From NCBI GenBank assembly GCA_937873145.1, contig CALMVK010000303.1, forward strand, positions 1-37,210: a stretch of DNA of 37,210 bases, read 5' to 3'. This document shows positions 7,842 through 15,131 of the stretch, in pieces. This DNA is from an uncultured Granulicella sp. (GTDB lineage: Bacteria > Acidobacteriota > Terriglobia > Terriglobales > Acidobacteriaceae). The notes beneath the pieces are model-generated. The model did no database searches and was not told the origin of the DNA. It saw nothing but the letters and a program-made list of their open reading frames with translations. The first letter of the stretch is position 1. Every line of letters begins with the position of its first letter. The translations under genes and the position numbers were made by a program.

Positions 7842-8210
7842 TTAGATGCCCGTTTCCGTTTTGACGGTAAGCAAACTGTTAACCATATCGATTAGAGCGC
7901 GGGGACCGTCGAAGGCACTGACGGCAGCCTCACTCCTCGTCTGCTGCGAAAGGGGACGGTTGGCCGTGATCAGCAGGCGCTTAATCTCCGGCTTGCAGTT
8001 TAGTAAGACACGGCTCTGGTCACACTCCTCCCCGGTGAGCGTGTGGCACAGCACGACCAGTGCGACGGGCCGCTGGTTGGCTGCCTGTTCCAGGTCAGAT
8101 CTCTGCAAGGCCTGCAGCACCTGGTAGCCTTCGCCTTGCAGCACCCAACTCCGAGTGTCGAGCAGGGTCTGGTCGTGCCCGTACACAACGATGACAGATT
8201 TAGGAGTCAT
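7842..8210 (-). CDS. Degenerate response-regulator receiver domain (phospho-accepting Asp replaced by Cys)
   Basis: A stand-alone CheY-like domain of 122 aa. The beginning KSVIVVYGHDQTLLDTRSWVL follows the receiver pattern, but the acidic pocket (normally DD or DE) is YGH at residues 10-12. The third strand reads LVVLCHTLTGEE, so Cys55 sits at the aspartate phosphorylation position. The threonine of strand four (LLITA) is kept, and the conserved lysine before strand five's proline is absent. Phosphorylation by the normal route is not expected; protein binding is the likelier role. A TTG at 8234 is in frame, but ATG 8210 starts right at the fold and has AGG about nine bases upstream. The kinase-like gene follows on the same strand. 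Confidence 0.75.
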   Translation of the reverse strand: MTPKSVIVVYGHDQTLLDTRSWVLQGEGYQVLQALQRSDLEQAANQRPVALVVLCHTLTGEECDQSRVLLNCKPEIKRLLITANRPLSQQTRSEAAVSAFDGPRALIDMVNSLLTVKTETGI

Positions 8211-8402
8211 GGTGAACCTGGAACACTGAAACAAGTCCGATGGCGAGAAACTGTTCAGGCTGAAGGTAGTAGATCATAGGTCGCATAGATAAGTCGCGGG
8301 GATGAGATGAGCCAGCGTGACCGGTGTATGCAAAATGCTTTGTTCGATTATGGCGTTCCCGATCTGTAGGAAGGCCGAGCTGCAACGGTTTGTTGGGCGT
8401 GT

Positions 8403-8738
8403 CTAAGGATTTGCGGAGGGCCGGTCGTTCCAGGCCAGTTCGTGCTGGCCGAGGTCGAGACTGTACTTGCGTCCAGTGATGACGGAGTTTCCGCTCAGGA
8501 TGGTTCGGAGTGCACGTGCTGTTCGGCCGCTCTTTCCAATCAGCTTGCCTAGGTCGCTTGCGGCACAGCGTACCTGAAAGACTACGCCATCGGCAGTGGA
8601 GAGAGGTTGTAGCTGGATCGCGTTCGGTTCATCGACCAGTGAACGCAGGACCGTACGCAGCATTTCACATAATTGAGTATCCTCCGAGTTTACCGACGCG
8701 CTGCTGTCTACAGGACCGATGCCGTGCCTCTCTTCCAT
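8403..8738 (-). CDS. khpA: KH-domain RNA-binding protein, KhpA family
   Basis: An 111-aa protein ending in a small KH domain. KhpA proteins bind RNA, often paired with KhpB/Jag, and influence cell division and translation. The core LRSLVDEPNAIQL, the strand-rich centre, and DLGKLIGKSGRTARALRTIL with the RNA-binding GxxG loop (GKSG) match the family; residues 1-20 are an extra N-terminal stretch and the last 20 are a tail. KhpA genes commonly sit between rpsP and trmD, but here the gene lies next to tRNA-Ser with no ribosomal partner. The ATG at 8738 is preceded by GAGAAG on the complement. Confidence 0.85.
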   Translation of the reverse strand: MEERHGIGPVDSSASVNSEDTQLCEMLRTVLRSLVDEPNAIQLQPLSTADGVVFQVRCAASDLGKLIGKSGRTARALRTILSGNSVITGRKYSLDLGQHELAWNDRPSANP

Positions 8739-8901
8739 AACTTCTCATTCTAGGAGGGAGGATGACGTATTCGCAATCGAACAGCCGAGGGACAAGATCC
8801 ATTTTTGGGTTGCTGCCCTGCTCGTCTACGGCTTTGGGGGGATGGTCACCGCGGTGCCTTGCGCTTTATTCTATAGAGGCGTCTAGACCGAACTGGAGAA
8901 A

Positions 8902-8991
8902 TGGCGGAAGAGGAGGGATTCGAACCCCCGATACCCTTTCAGGTACGCCAGTTTTCAAGACTGGAGCCATCAACCACTCGGCCACTCTTCC
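8902..8991 (-). tRNA. tRNA-Ser (anticodon TGA)
   Basis: A 90-base class II tRNA on the complement, with encoded CCA at its 3' end. Acceptor GGAAGAG pairs with CTCTTCC, the anticodon stem CCAGT/ACTGG encloses the loop CTTGAAA, and a long variable arm precedes the GGTTCGAATCC T arm. The anticodon TGA reads UCA and related serine codons. It is oriented the same way as khpA downstream. Confidence 0.96.
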
Positions 8992-9095
8992 CTGCAGGAA
9001 GTTTAGAGCAAATCTACGAGAAAGGGCAGCCCAAGATGAGCGCCGGCAAAGGATGCATCGCTGCGATCCTGGAATTCGTCTAAAGGTGCATTGGA

Positions 9096-10451
9096 ATGCC
9101 GATCGTCTCCTCCAACCCGGCGGCTGAAACGCCATACGTCTCGAGCGGAACCGGTTCTACGCAGAATCGGACTTCGGGGGTGCTGCCGGACGTGCGGGCG
9201 CGCAGCTTCGATGCGACGCTGGCCAGCGCGACCTCCTCGATCGCCTTTCGCGAGACCATTAATCTTGCCATTGACAGCTTCCGGGCGTCGAAGGTTCGCT
9301 TTCTGCTGACGATGCTGGGCATGGTGATCGGCTCGGCGTCGATCATTCTGGTGGTGGCAGTAGGGCTGACTGGGCGGAAGTATGCACTCGATCTGATCTC
9401 GGGAATCGGTCCGAACATGATCGAGATGCAGTATGTCGGCGGCACCGTGGCGGGACCGGAGAATACGAGTACGCCGGACTCGATGACGCGCGAAGACATG
9501 GCGGCCGTGCTCGACCAGGTTCCCGGCATTGTGGCCGCGTCGCCGATGCTGGAGTTCCACGATCGCGTGTCGATCGGCAGCGGCGTTTCGAAAGACACCA
9601 TGCTGCTGGGCGTCTCGCCGCAGTACAAAAATGTGCGCAATCTGAAGATCGTCGCGGGGCGCTTTTTCGACGAGCAGGACGCGTCGGCGCACACCAAGGT
9701 TGCGGTGATCGTCAATACCTTTGCCAACGAGCTTTACTCCTCATCCGACGAGGCGATTGGCAAGAGCATCTCGATCTCCGGCATTCCCTTCGTCATCATT
9801 GGAGTCTTCAAGGAGAGCACGGAGACGTTCGGGCAGTCGGAAATTTCAAACCAAACGATGCTGATTCCGTATCCTGTGGCCCGCTACTTTCAAGGCACGG
9901 ACACGGTAAAACAGATTTTTTTTACCGTGGCGGATGCTGCGGATGTTCCTCTCGCGCGCGACCGCATTGCGGCGGTAATCCGTTCGCGGCATCGGCCCAC
10001 CAGCGTCTATAATGCGTTTACCTTGACGCAGGTGCTCAACGTAATGGGGCAGATCGCCTACATGTTGACGGTGGTGCTGCTGATTGCGGCTTTCTTCACG
10101 CTGTTGGTCTCGGGCGTCGGCATCATGAACTCCATGCTGGCCAATGTTGAGTTCCGGATTCGGGAGATCGGCATCCGTAAGGCTTTGGGGGCGACCAGCC
10201 GCGAGATACGGCTGCAGTTCCTGACCGAAGCGGTCTTTTTGTCGCTGTCCGGTGGCATCGTGGGGACGTTGATTGGGCTTGGGATTCCGCTGGTAGTGTC
10301 TTTCTTCAGTCCATTCACCATTCCGCCTCCCCCCTGGTGGTCGGCGCTGATTGCCTTGTCAACCTCGGTGATCGTTGGGATTGTGTTTGGCACACGTCCT
10401 GCCAATCGCGCGGCTTCGCTTGATCCGGTTGAGACGCTGAAGTACGAGTAG
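9096..10451 (+). CDS. ABC transporter permease, MacB/FtsX type
   Basis: A 451-aa inner-membrane permease of the MacB/LolE class. Residues about 45-95 carry the N-terminal amphipathic and membrane segment (AIDSFRASKVRFLLTMLGMV), the middle about 100-310 is the periplasmic MacB core domain, and three C-terminal membrane helices follow, with the family signature IREIGIRKALGATSREI between the first two. The C-terminus PANRAASLDPVETLKYE is typical. No ATPase gene of the LolD/MacB type lies beside it, so the partner must be encoded elsewhere. The first 45 residues are polar and not conserved in the family, and the ribosome site in front of ATG 9096 is weak, so a later start is possible. Likely roles are efflux of small molecules or peptides, or envelope lipoprotein handling. 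Confidence 0.88.
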   Translation: MPIVSSNPAAETPYVSSGTGSTQNRTSGVLPDVRARSFDATLASATSSIAFRETINLAIDSFRASKVRFLLTMLGMVIGSASIILVVAVGLTGRKYALDLISGIGPNMIEMQYVGGTVAGPENTSTPDSMTREDMAAVLDQVPGIVAASPMLEFHDRVSIGSGVSKDTMLLGVSPQYKNVRNLKIVAGRFFDEQDASAHTKVAVIVNTFANELYSSSDEAIGKSISISGIPFVIIGVFKESTETFGQSEISNQTMLIPYPVARYFQGTDTVKQIFFTVADAADVPLARDRIAAVIRSRHRPTSVYNAFTLTQVLNVMGQIAYMLTVVLLIAAFFTLLVSGVGIMNSMLANVEFRIREIGIRKALGATSREIRLQFLTEAVFLSLSGGIVGTLIGLGIPLVVSFFSPFTIPPPPWWSALIALSTSVIVGIVFGTRPANRAASLDPVETLKYE

Positions 10452-10479
10452 GCACGCAATCGGTCTTTAGAATAAGCGC

Positions 10480-11619
10480 ATGGCCATCCATGTTCGCTCC
10501 TTTTCGAAGATCAACCTTGGACTGGCGATTGGGCCTCCGCGGCCGGATGGTTTTCATTCTTTGGTGACGCTGTACCAGACCCTGGCGCTGCACGATGTGG
10601 TGTCGGTGTCGGCTAGGCCGGCTGCGCAGACTTGCATTCGCCTCACATCGAGCGACTTTCGCGTGCCTTTGGACGCGCGGAATACGGCTTGGCGCATTGT
10701 GGAACGGGCACTCAGGTTTTGCCGCGTGGAGGCCGAGGTGGACGTACACATTTCCAAGAATCTGCCCATCCAGGGCGGCATGGGGGCAGGATCGGCGAAT
10801 GCGGCGGCGGCTCTGATCGGGCTTGAACGGGAGCTGGGGCTGAAAATTCCGGCGGAAGATCGCCTGGCGCTGGCGGCAGAGGTGGGCTCCGATGTGCCGC
10901 TTTTTTTGATTGGCGGTTCGGTGCTGGGCTGGGATCGCGGGCAGAAGGTTACCGGCGTCTCCGATGTGACTTATTCCGGCGGAGCGCAGATTCCGTGCGT
11001 CATGGCATTGCCGTCCCTCGGGGTTTCGACGCCGAATGCCTTTCGCGAGTGGGACCGTCTGGTCTCCTCCACGCAAAGCTTGCAAGATGCTCCGATCCGC
11101 GATACACTCGCTAAGTTGGGCCGCATCTACGCGTTGATTCTTCTGAACTCCGAAGAGGACCGAGGGATGGACTCTTCCGGCATCATCCCCGATCCGAGTT
11201 TTGAACCTCGTCTTTGGACGGAACAAGGCAGCCCTGAGAAACCGCAGCGGCCTCCCGGTAAGCAACGTTACCCTACGCAAAGTGAGCGGAGCGGATTCGA
11301 GGAAGATCTTGCGGGAAATTCGCTTTCCGCGCTTCTTCACGCGGGCCAAGGGTTTGAGCTTGAAAACGACTTTGAAAGAGTTGTCTTCCCTCAGCATCCT
11401 GCCCTGCGTTCGATCAAGCAGCAGTTGGTGGGTTCCGCGAGCGAGCATCCCGCACTGTATGCGGCGCTCTCCGGGTCGGGTTCCGCGCTGTTCGGTCTTT
11501 ACGCCGATCAGGCCGGCGCACTTGCCGCTCAACGGCGTCTCCAGCAAGAAGGGGTCCGGGCCATCGTCACCTCGACGCTTCCCCGCCGGATTTACTGGAG
11601 CAGCATGTTTGCAGAGTGA
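10480..11619 (+). CDS. ispE: 4-diphosphocytidyl-2-C-methyl-D-erythritol kinase
   Basis: Phosphorylates CDP-methylerythritol at its 2-hydroxyl, the fourth step of the non-mevalonate isoprenoid pathway. GHMP-kinase marks are SFSKINLGL with Lys10, the ATP loop PIQGGMGAGSANAAAAL at about residues 96-112, GSDVPLFLIGG with the catalytic Asp, and LSGSGSALFGLY near the C-terminus. At 379 aa it is some 80-90 residues longer than E. coli IspE; the extra sequence lies between about residues 215 and 290 and is rich in Pro, Ser, Glu and Arg, suggesting a surface insertion. It starts 28 bases behind the permease and ends 49 bases before tRNA-Gln. The assignment is firm despite the insertion. Confidence 0.92.
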   Translation: MAIHVRSFSKINLGLAIGPPRPDGFHSLVTLYQTLALHDVVSVSARPAAQTCIRLTSSDFRVPLDARNTAWRIVERALRFCRVEAEVDVHISKNLPIQGGMGAGSANAAAALIGLERELGLKIPAEDRLALAAEVGSDVPLFLIGGSVLGWDRGQKVTGVSDVTYSGGAQIPCVMALPSLGVSTPNAFREWDRLVSSTQSLQDAPIRDTLAKLGRIYALILLNSEEDRGMDSSGIIPDPSFEPRLWTEQGSPEKPQRPPGKQRYPTQSERSGFEEDLAGNSLSALLHAGQGFELENDFERVVFPQHPALRSIKQQLVGSASEHPALYAALSGSGSALFGLYADQAGALAAQRRLQQEGVRAIVTSTLPRRIYWSSMFAE

Positions 11620-11643
11620 CTTTCGCTTCGCTTCCTCTACAAT
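11616..11643 (+). promoter_or_regulatory. Sigma-70-like promoter for tRNA-Gln
   Basis: GTGACT at 11616-11621 and TACAAT at 11638-11643 with a 16-base spacer, overlapping the last codon of ispE. The predicted start is about 18 bases before the tRNA. The minus-10 is good and the minus-35 moderate. Confidence 0.5.
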
Positions 11644-11668
11644 AGAGGCAGGCATTCCCAAATGGGAT

Positions 11669-11742
11669 TGGGCGATCGATCAATGGTAGGTCAGGTGCCT
11701 TTGGAGCACTTTATCTAGGTTCGAATCCTAGTCGCCCAGCCA
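11669..11742 (+). tRNA. tRNA-Gln (anticodon TTG)
   Basis: A 74-base tRNA with encoded CCA. Acceptor TGGGCGA pairs with TCGCCCA, including the U1-A72 pair typical of bacterial glutamine tRNA. The anticodon loop is CTTTGGA (anticodon TTG, reading CAA), and the T arm is TAGGTTCGAATCCTA. It is discriminated by G73. Confidence 0.95.
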
Positions 11743-11974
11743 AACGATCGATCTTCCGAGATTGAGTCAAGCGGAGTGAGAGTTTCAGTTGAAGCTAGTG
11801 CGGTACGGTGTAGGCCGGCCGCAATAGATCAGAGACAAGCGGTAGGTAAGCTCACGAAAAGATGTGAGTGGAACCAAACGGATTTGTGAAGCAAATGCCC
11901 CAGAACCTGGGGGTATCACAAGACGTAGGCAGCAGAAGTTCCCGTAGGGTCAACCAGCCTGAGGAGTTTCAAAC
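11743..11974 (+). promoter_or_regulatory. Structured leader upstream of prs
   Basis: These 232 bases between tRNA-Gln and prs hold no reading frame I can support. The second half shows three successive hairpins: CTCAC/GTGAG (11851-11868), ATTTG/CAAAT around TGAAG (11882-11896) and CCCCAG/CTGGGG with a three-base loop (11898-11912). None is followed by a T run, so they are not terminators. The ribosome site GAGGAG for prs is at 11961-11966. The arrangement suggests an RNA leader that may regulate prs or carry a processing site after the tRNA; I do not recognise a known riboswitch class. Confidence 0.4.
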
Positions 11975-13063
11975 GTGACGCAAGCAAACACGACTGCGGT
12001 TCTTTCCCCTGATTTGGCGCGCGACGAAGAGCTCAACCGACGCTCCTCGATCGCGCCCTCCGTCTCGCAAACACCTCCTGCAAAAGCTGCTCCGGAACGC
12101 AGACGTGCCGGCCGGCTGGGTGAGGCTAAACGCTTCAAGATCTTCTCCGGGGAGGCAAATATCGCGCTCTCGGAAGAGGTCTGCCAGTTTGTCGGCGTGC
12201 CTTTGGGTCAAACCAAGATGCAGCGCTTTGCCGACGGCGAGATTTACTTTCAACTGCTGGAGAATGTGCGGGGTGCGGATGTCTTTGTCATTCAGCCGAC
12301 CTGCCGCCCTGTCGACCAGCACCTGGTGGAGCTTCTGATTATGATCGACGCGCTGAAGCGGGCTTCCGCGGCGCGCATTACGGTCGTGATTCCGTACTAT
12401 GGGTACGCCCGGCAGGACCGGAAAGATCGTCCGCGAGTGGCGATCTCGTCGAAGCTTGTCGCCGACCTTCTTTCGACCGCCGGCGCCAACCGTGCCTTGC
12501 TGGTGGATTTGCATGCGGCGCAGATCCAGGGTTTCTTCAATATCCCCGTGGATCATTTGTTTGCCAGCCCGGTGCTGGTCGATTACTTCCGCAAGCTCAA
12601 CCTGCCCGACCTTACGGTAGTAAGCCCGGATGCCGGCGGCGTGGAGCGGGCCCGTTTTTTTGCAAAGAAGCTCGAAGTTCCTCTGGCCATCGTCGACAAA
12701 CGGCGTACCGACATCAACGTGACCGAGGTGATGAACGTGATCGGCGATGTGCGCGGAAGAACCTGCCTAATTTTGGATGACATCGTCGATACCGCTGGTA
12801 CGCTGGTTAAAACCGTTGACGCGCTGTTGGCCCAGGGAGCAACCCGGGTCTACGCCTGCGCCTCGCATGCGGTGCTCTCTGGGCCGGCGATTGAGAATAT
12901 TCGCAAGTCGCCCCTGGTGGAGCTCGTCGTCGCGAATACGATTCCGCTGAGCGAAGCTGCTCGGCAGGTAGAAAAGATCAAGCCCCTTTCGATTGCCGGC
13001 CTGCTGGGTCGCGCCATTGAGAGTATCCATATGGAGACCAGCGTGTCTACGCTGTTCAACTAA
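11975..13063 (+). CDS. prs: Ribose-phosphate pyrophosphokinase
   Basis: Makes PRPP from ribose-5-phosphate and ATP for nucleotide, histidine and tryptophan synthesis. Conserved blocks are FADGEIYFQLLENVRG, the flexible loop PYYGYARQDRKDRPR, DLHAAQIQGFFNIPVDHL, SPDAGGVERARFFAKKL, DKRRTDINVTEVMNVIG, and the PRPP-binding LILDDIVDTAGT with Asp268 and Asp269. It is 362 aa against about 315 usual; the surplus is an N-terminal extension of roughly 45 residues before FKIFSGEANIALSE. The start is a GTG with GAGGAG eight bases upstream, so the extension appears to be translated. It leads the translation-related run with rplY, pth, rpsF, rpsR and rplI. Confidence 0.95.
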   Translation: MTQANTTAVLSPDLARDEELNRRSSIAPSVSQTPPAKAAPERRRAGRLGEAKRFKIFSGEANIALSEEVCQFVGVPLGQTKMQRFADGEIYFQLLENVRGADVFVIQPTCRPVDQHLVELLIMIDALKRASAARITVVIPYYGYARQDRKDRPRVAISSKLVADLLSTAGANRALLVDLHAAQIQGFFNIPVDHLFASPVLVDYFRKLNLPDLTVVSPDAGGVERARFFAKKLEVPLAIVDKRRTDINVTEVMNVIGDVRGRTCLILDDIVDTAGTLVKTVDALLAQGATRVYACASHAVLSGPAIENIRKSPLVELVVANTIPLSEAARQVEKIKPLSIAGLLGRAIESIHMETSVSTLFN

Positions 13064-13146
13064 ATCGATAACCCAGGCGGAACCAGCCGCAAACGGAGCG
13101 GTTTCAGGCAGTTTGACTGTGCCTCCCGTGCCCGAAAGGAAACAAC

Positions 13147-13842
13147 ATGGCCACACCGAAGTTCGACGCCGTCGTCGCGACCCCGCGTACCGGCAAGTTC
13201 AACAAGAATCATGCTCGCCGCGTGCGGGTCGCAGGCAAGATTCCCGCGGTCGTCTACGGAGCCGGCCAAGAGGCGGTTGCGGTCACGATCGACCCGAAGG
13301 TCGTCACCCGTATTCTGCACTCGGAGTCCGGCCACAACACCATCTTCGACCTTAACGTAGAAGGCGCGGCCCTGGTCAAGGCGATGATCGTCGACTGGCA
13401 GCATGAGCCGATCAAAGGCAGGCTGCTCCATATCGATTTCAAACGCATCGCCATGGACAAGGCCATGCGCGTCTCGGTTCCGGTACAGCTTACCGGTTCG
13501 CCGGTCGGAGTACGCGTAGGCGGCGGTGTGCTCGACCAGATTATGCGTGAGGTGGAGATTGAGTGTCTTCCGGCGGATATCCCGGATCACCTGGACGTCG
13601 ATGTCACGGACCTGGAGCTCTACGGGGCGATCCACATCTCCGATCTGCCGCACTCCGGCTCGGTGAAGTACCTCGGCGAGGATTCGGCGCTGGTGGCGCA
13701 TGTGACCCTGGTCAAGGAAGAGGCCGTGGCCGATGCAGTCGCTGCACCCGCTGCTGCTGAACCTGAGGTTGCCAAGAAGGGCAAGGGCGATGCTCCGGCG
13801 GCGGATGCTGCCGCGGCCAAGCCGGACGCGAAGAAGAAGTAA
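13147..13842 (+). CDS. rplY: 50S ribosomal protein L25, general stress protein Ctc form
   Basis: Binds 5S rRNA in the large subunit. At 231 aa it is the long two-domain TL5/Ctc form: the RNA-binding beta-barrel (about residues 5-95, with KNHARRVRVAGKIPAVVYG and LLHIDFKRI) followed by the C-terminal domain (about 95-190, with ECLPADIPDHLDVDVTDLE). The last 35 residues are an Ala/Lys-rich tail. AAGGA lies seven bases before the ATG. The prs-ctc-pth order is a classic bacterial arrangement and supports the call; pth starts 14 bases after its stop. Confidence 0.95.
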   Translation: MATPKFDAVVATPRTGKFNKNHARRVRVAGKIPAVVYGAGQEAVAVTIDPKVVTRILHSESGHNTIFDLNVEGAALVKAMIVDWQHEPIKGRLLHIDFKRIAMDKAMRVSVPVQLTGSPVGVRVGGGVLDQIMREVEIECLPADIPDHLDVDVTDLELYGAIHISDLPHSGSVKYLGEDSALVAHVTLVKEEAVADAVAAPAAAEPEVAKKGKGDAPAADAAAAKPDAKKK

Positions 13843-13856
13843 GCGGCTGGCGTGCG

Positions 13857-14474
13857 ATGAAGCTCATTGTCGGACTTGGAAATCCCGGGATCGAGTATCA
13901 GTTCACGCCGCACAATGCCGGGTTTCTGGCGATCGACCGTCTCGCCGCGCAATGCGGGGTGACGGTCGCCAACCGCCGAGGACGTGCTTTGACTGCCCGT
14001 ACGACGCTGGCCGGCCAGGATGTGCTTTTGGCCAAGCCTGAAACTTTCATGAATCTCAGCGGGTTGGCTGTCGTCGCGCTGATGAAGGAGATGGAGTTGC
14101 AGCAACCCGGCTCCGATGTGGTCGTTCTTTACGACGAGCTGGCGATTCCGCTGGGACAGATTCGCATTCGCGAACGAGGCTCAGCGGGAGGCCATAACGG
14201 AGTAAGATCGATCTCTGGCACCCTCGGCACAGAAGAGTGGATCCGGGTCCGAATTGGCGTTGGTAAACCGCCCACGCAGACCGGCCGGGAAGTGAAGGCG
14301 GGAGGCACGGACTACCTGCTTTCTCCCCTGCGCAGAATGCAGTTGCAGGAGCTTGACGAAGGGCTCGACCTGGCCGTACGCGCGGTCGAGATGATTTCAA
14401 CTGAGGGCGTGGCGAAGGCCATGAACCACTTTAACCGCAAGGTCAACGGCACGGCCGACGACCCCGCAGCGTAA
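13857..14474 (+). CDS. pth: Peptidyl-tRNA hydrolase
   Basis: Releases tRNA from prematurely dropped peptidyl-tRNA by cleaving the ester bond. The 205-aa protein begins KLIVGLGNPGIEYQFTPHNA, which places the catalytic His at residue 19. KPETFMNLSG carries the substrate-binding Asn, and YDELAIPLGQIRIRERGSAGGHNG contains the Asp that activates the histidine and the GGHNG loop. The length is normal. The gene is probably translated from the rplY message. Confidence 0.96.
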   Translation: MKLIVGLGNPGIEYQFTPHNAGFLAIDRLAAQCGVTVANRRGRALTARTTLAGQDVLLAKPETFMNLSGLAVVALMKEMELQQPGSDVVVLYDELAIPLGQIRIRERGSAGGHNGVRSISGTLGTEEWIRVRIGVGKPPTQTGREVKAGGTDYLLSPLRRMQLQELDEGLDLAVRAVEMISTEGVAKAMNHFNRKVNGTADDPAA

Positions 14475-14573
14475 CTTTTTGGACTTGTTTTCTCTTGAGT
14501 CCGTACTCCTCCTCCAAACCGTTGGCGCCCGTACGGGCCCGGTGCGAAGCAGAACTTCGCAGAAAGCAGACGA
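14475..14573 (+). promoter_or_regulatory. Leader of rpsF with hairpin and two CCGTAC boxes
   Basis: The 99 bases between pth and rpsF carry CCGTAC twice (14501-14506 and 14529-14534; the second sits in the palindrome CCCGTACGGG) and a perfect 7-base hairpin TGCGAAG/CTTCGCA with a CAGAA loop at 14543-14561, twelve bases before the rpsF start. In other bacteria the S6:S18 dimer represses its own operon by binding an rpsF leader with a CCGNAC-type sequence; the resemblance here is suggestive only. Confidence 0.35.
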
Positions 14574-15068
14574 ATGAATCGCAGCTATGAAATTATGTTT
14601 ATCGTCCGTCCGGACGTGGAAGAAGCCGACCTCGACAAGCTGATCGAAGGCTTTTCAAAGAATGTTACGGACGGCGGCGGCACGGTGCGCTCGACCGAAA
14701 AGATGGGCCGCCGGCGCCTGGCGTACACCGTTCGCAAGTTCAACGACGGCTTCTACGTCCTGCTGACGATTGAGGCCGCGGGCTCAATCATCGCCGAGAT
14801 CGAGCGGCGTCTGCGCGTCACCGAGCAGGTCATCAAGTTCATCACCGTGCGGATCGACGAAGAGGAGAAGCGTCTGGGCAAGATCAAGGCGCATCGCGAG
14901 GCACACGTCAAGCGCAGCACCCAGCCGGCCCGGGTCGCTTCGATCGATGCCTCTGCCGCTCCGACCGATGCGCCCGCTGCCGAGACTCCCGCCGCAACTG
15001 CTGTGCCGGATGAGCCACCCGCGGCTCCCGAGGTCAACGCCGAGACCCCGGTTGAAGCCATCGCCTGA
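14574..15068 (+). CDS. rpsF: 30S ribosomal protein S6
   Basis: Primary binding partner of S18 on the platform of the small subunit. Residues 1-100 form the S6 ferredoxin-like fold, with RSYEIMFIVRPDVEEADL at the start, KMGRRRLAYTVRKFNDGFYV in the middle and RRLRVTEQVIKFITVR near its end. The protein is 164 aa, about 60 longer than most S6; the added tail is rich in Ala, Pro and Glu and looks disordered. It heads the rpsF-rpsR-rplI cluster. The ribosome site in front of the ATG is weak (GAAAG). Confidence 0.95.
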   Translation: MNRSYEIMFIVRPDVEEADLDKLIEGFSKNVTDGGGTVRSTEKMGRRRLAYTVRKFNDGFYVLLTIEAAGSIIAEIERRLRVTEQVIKFITVRIDEEEKRLGKIKAHREAHVKRSTQPARVASIDASAAPTDAPAAETPAATAVPDEPPAAPEVNAETPVEAIA

Positions 15069-15131
15069 CCTTCGTTCGCGCACCGCGGACCGCACATCAT
15101 CGGCAACGCACCCACATAGATTGAGGACATT

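Noticed and set aside
8762-9127. Open frame with a strong GGAGGG ribosome-like site and a segment GGIRTPDTLSGTP
   Set aside because: That segment is the familiar translation of a tRNA-Ser read backwards. The frame lies across tRNA-Ser(TGA) and is not a gene.
10315-11661. 448-aa open frame on the complement of ispE
   Set aside because: Long antisense frames are expected in GC-rich coding DNA. The protein is Arg/His/Pro-rich without any family pattern, and ispE is certain.
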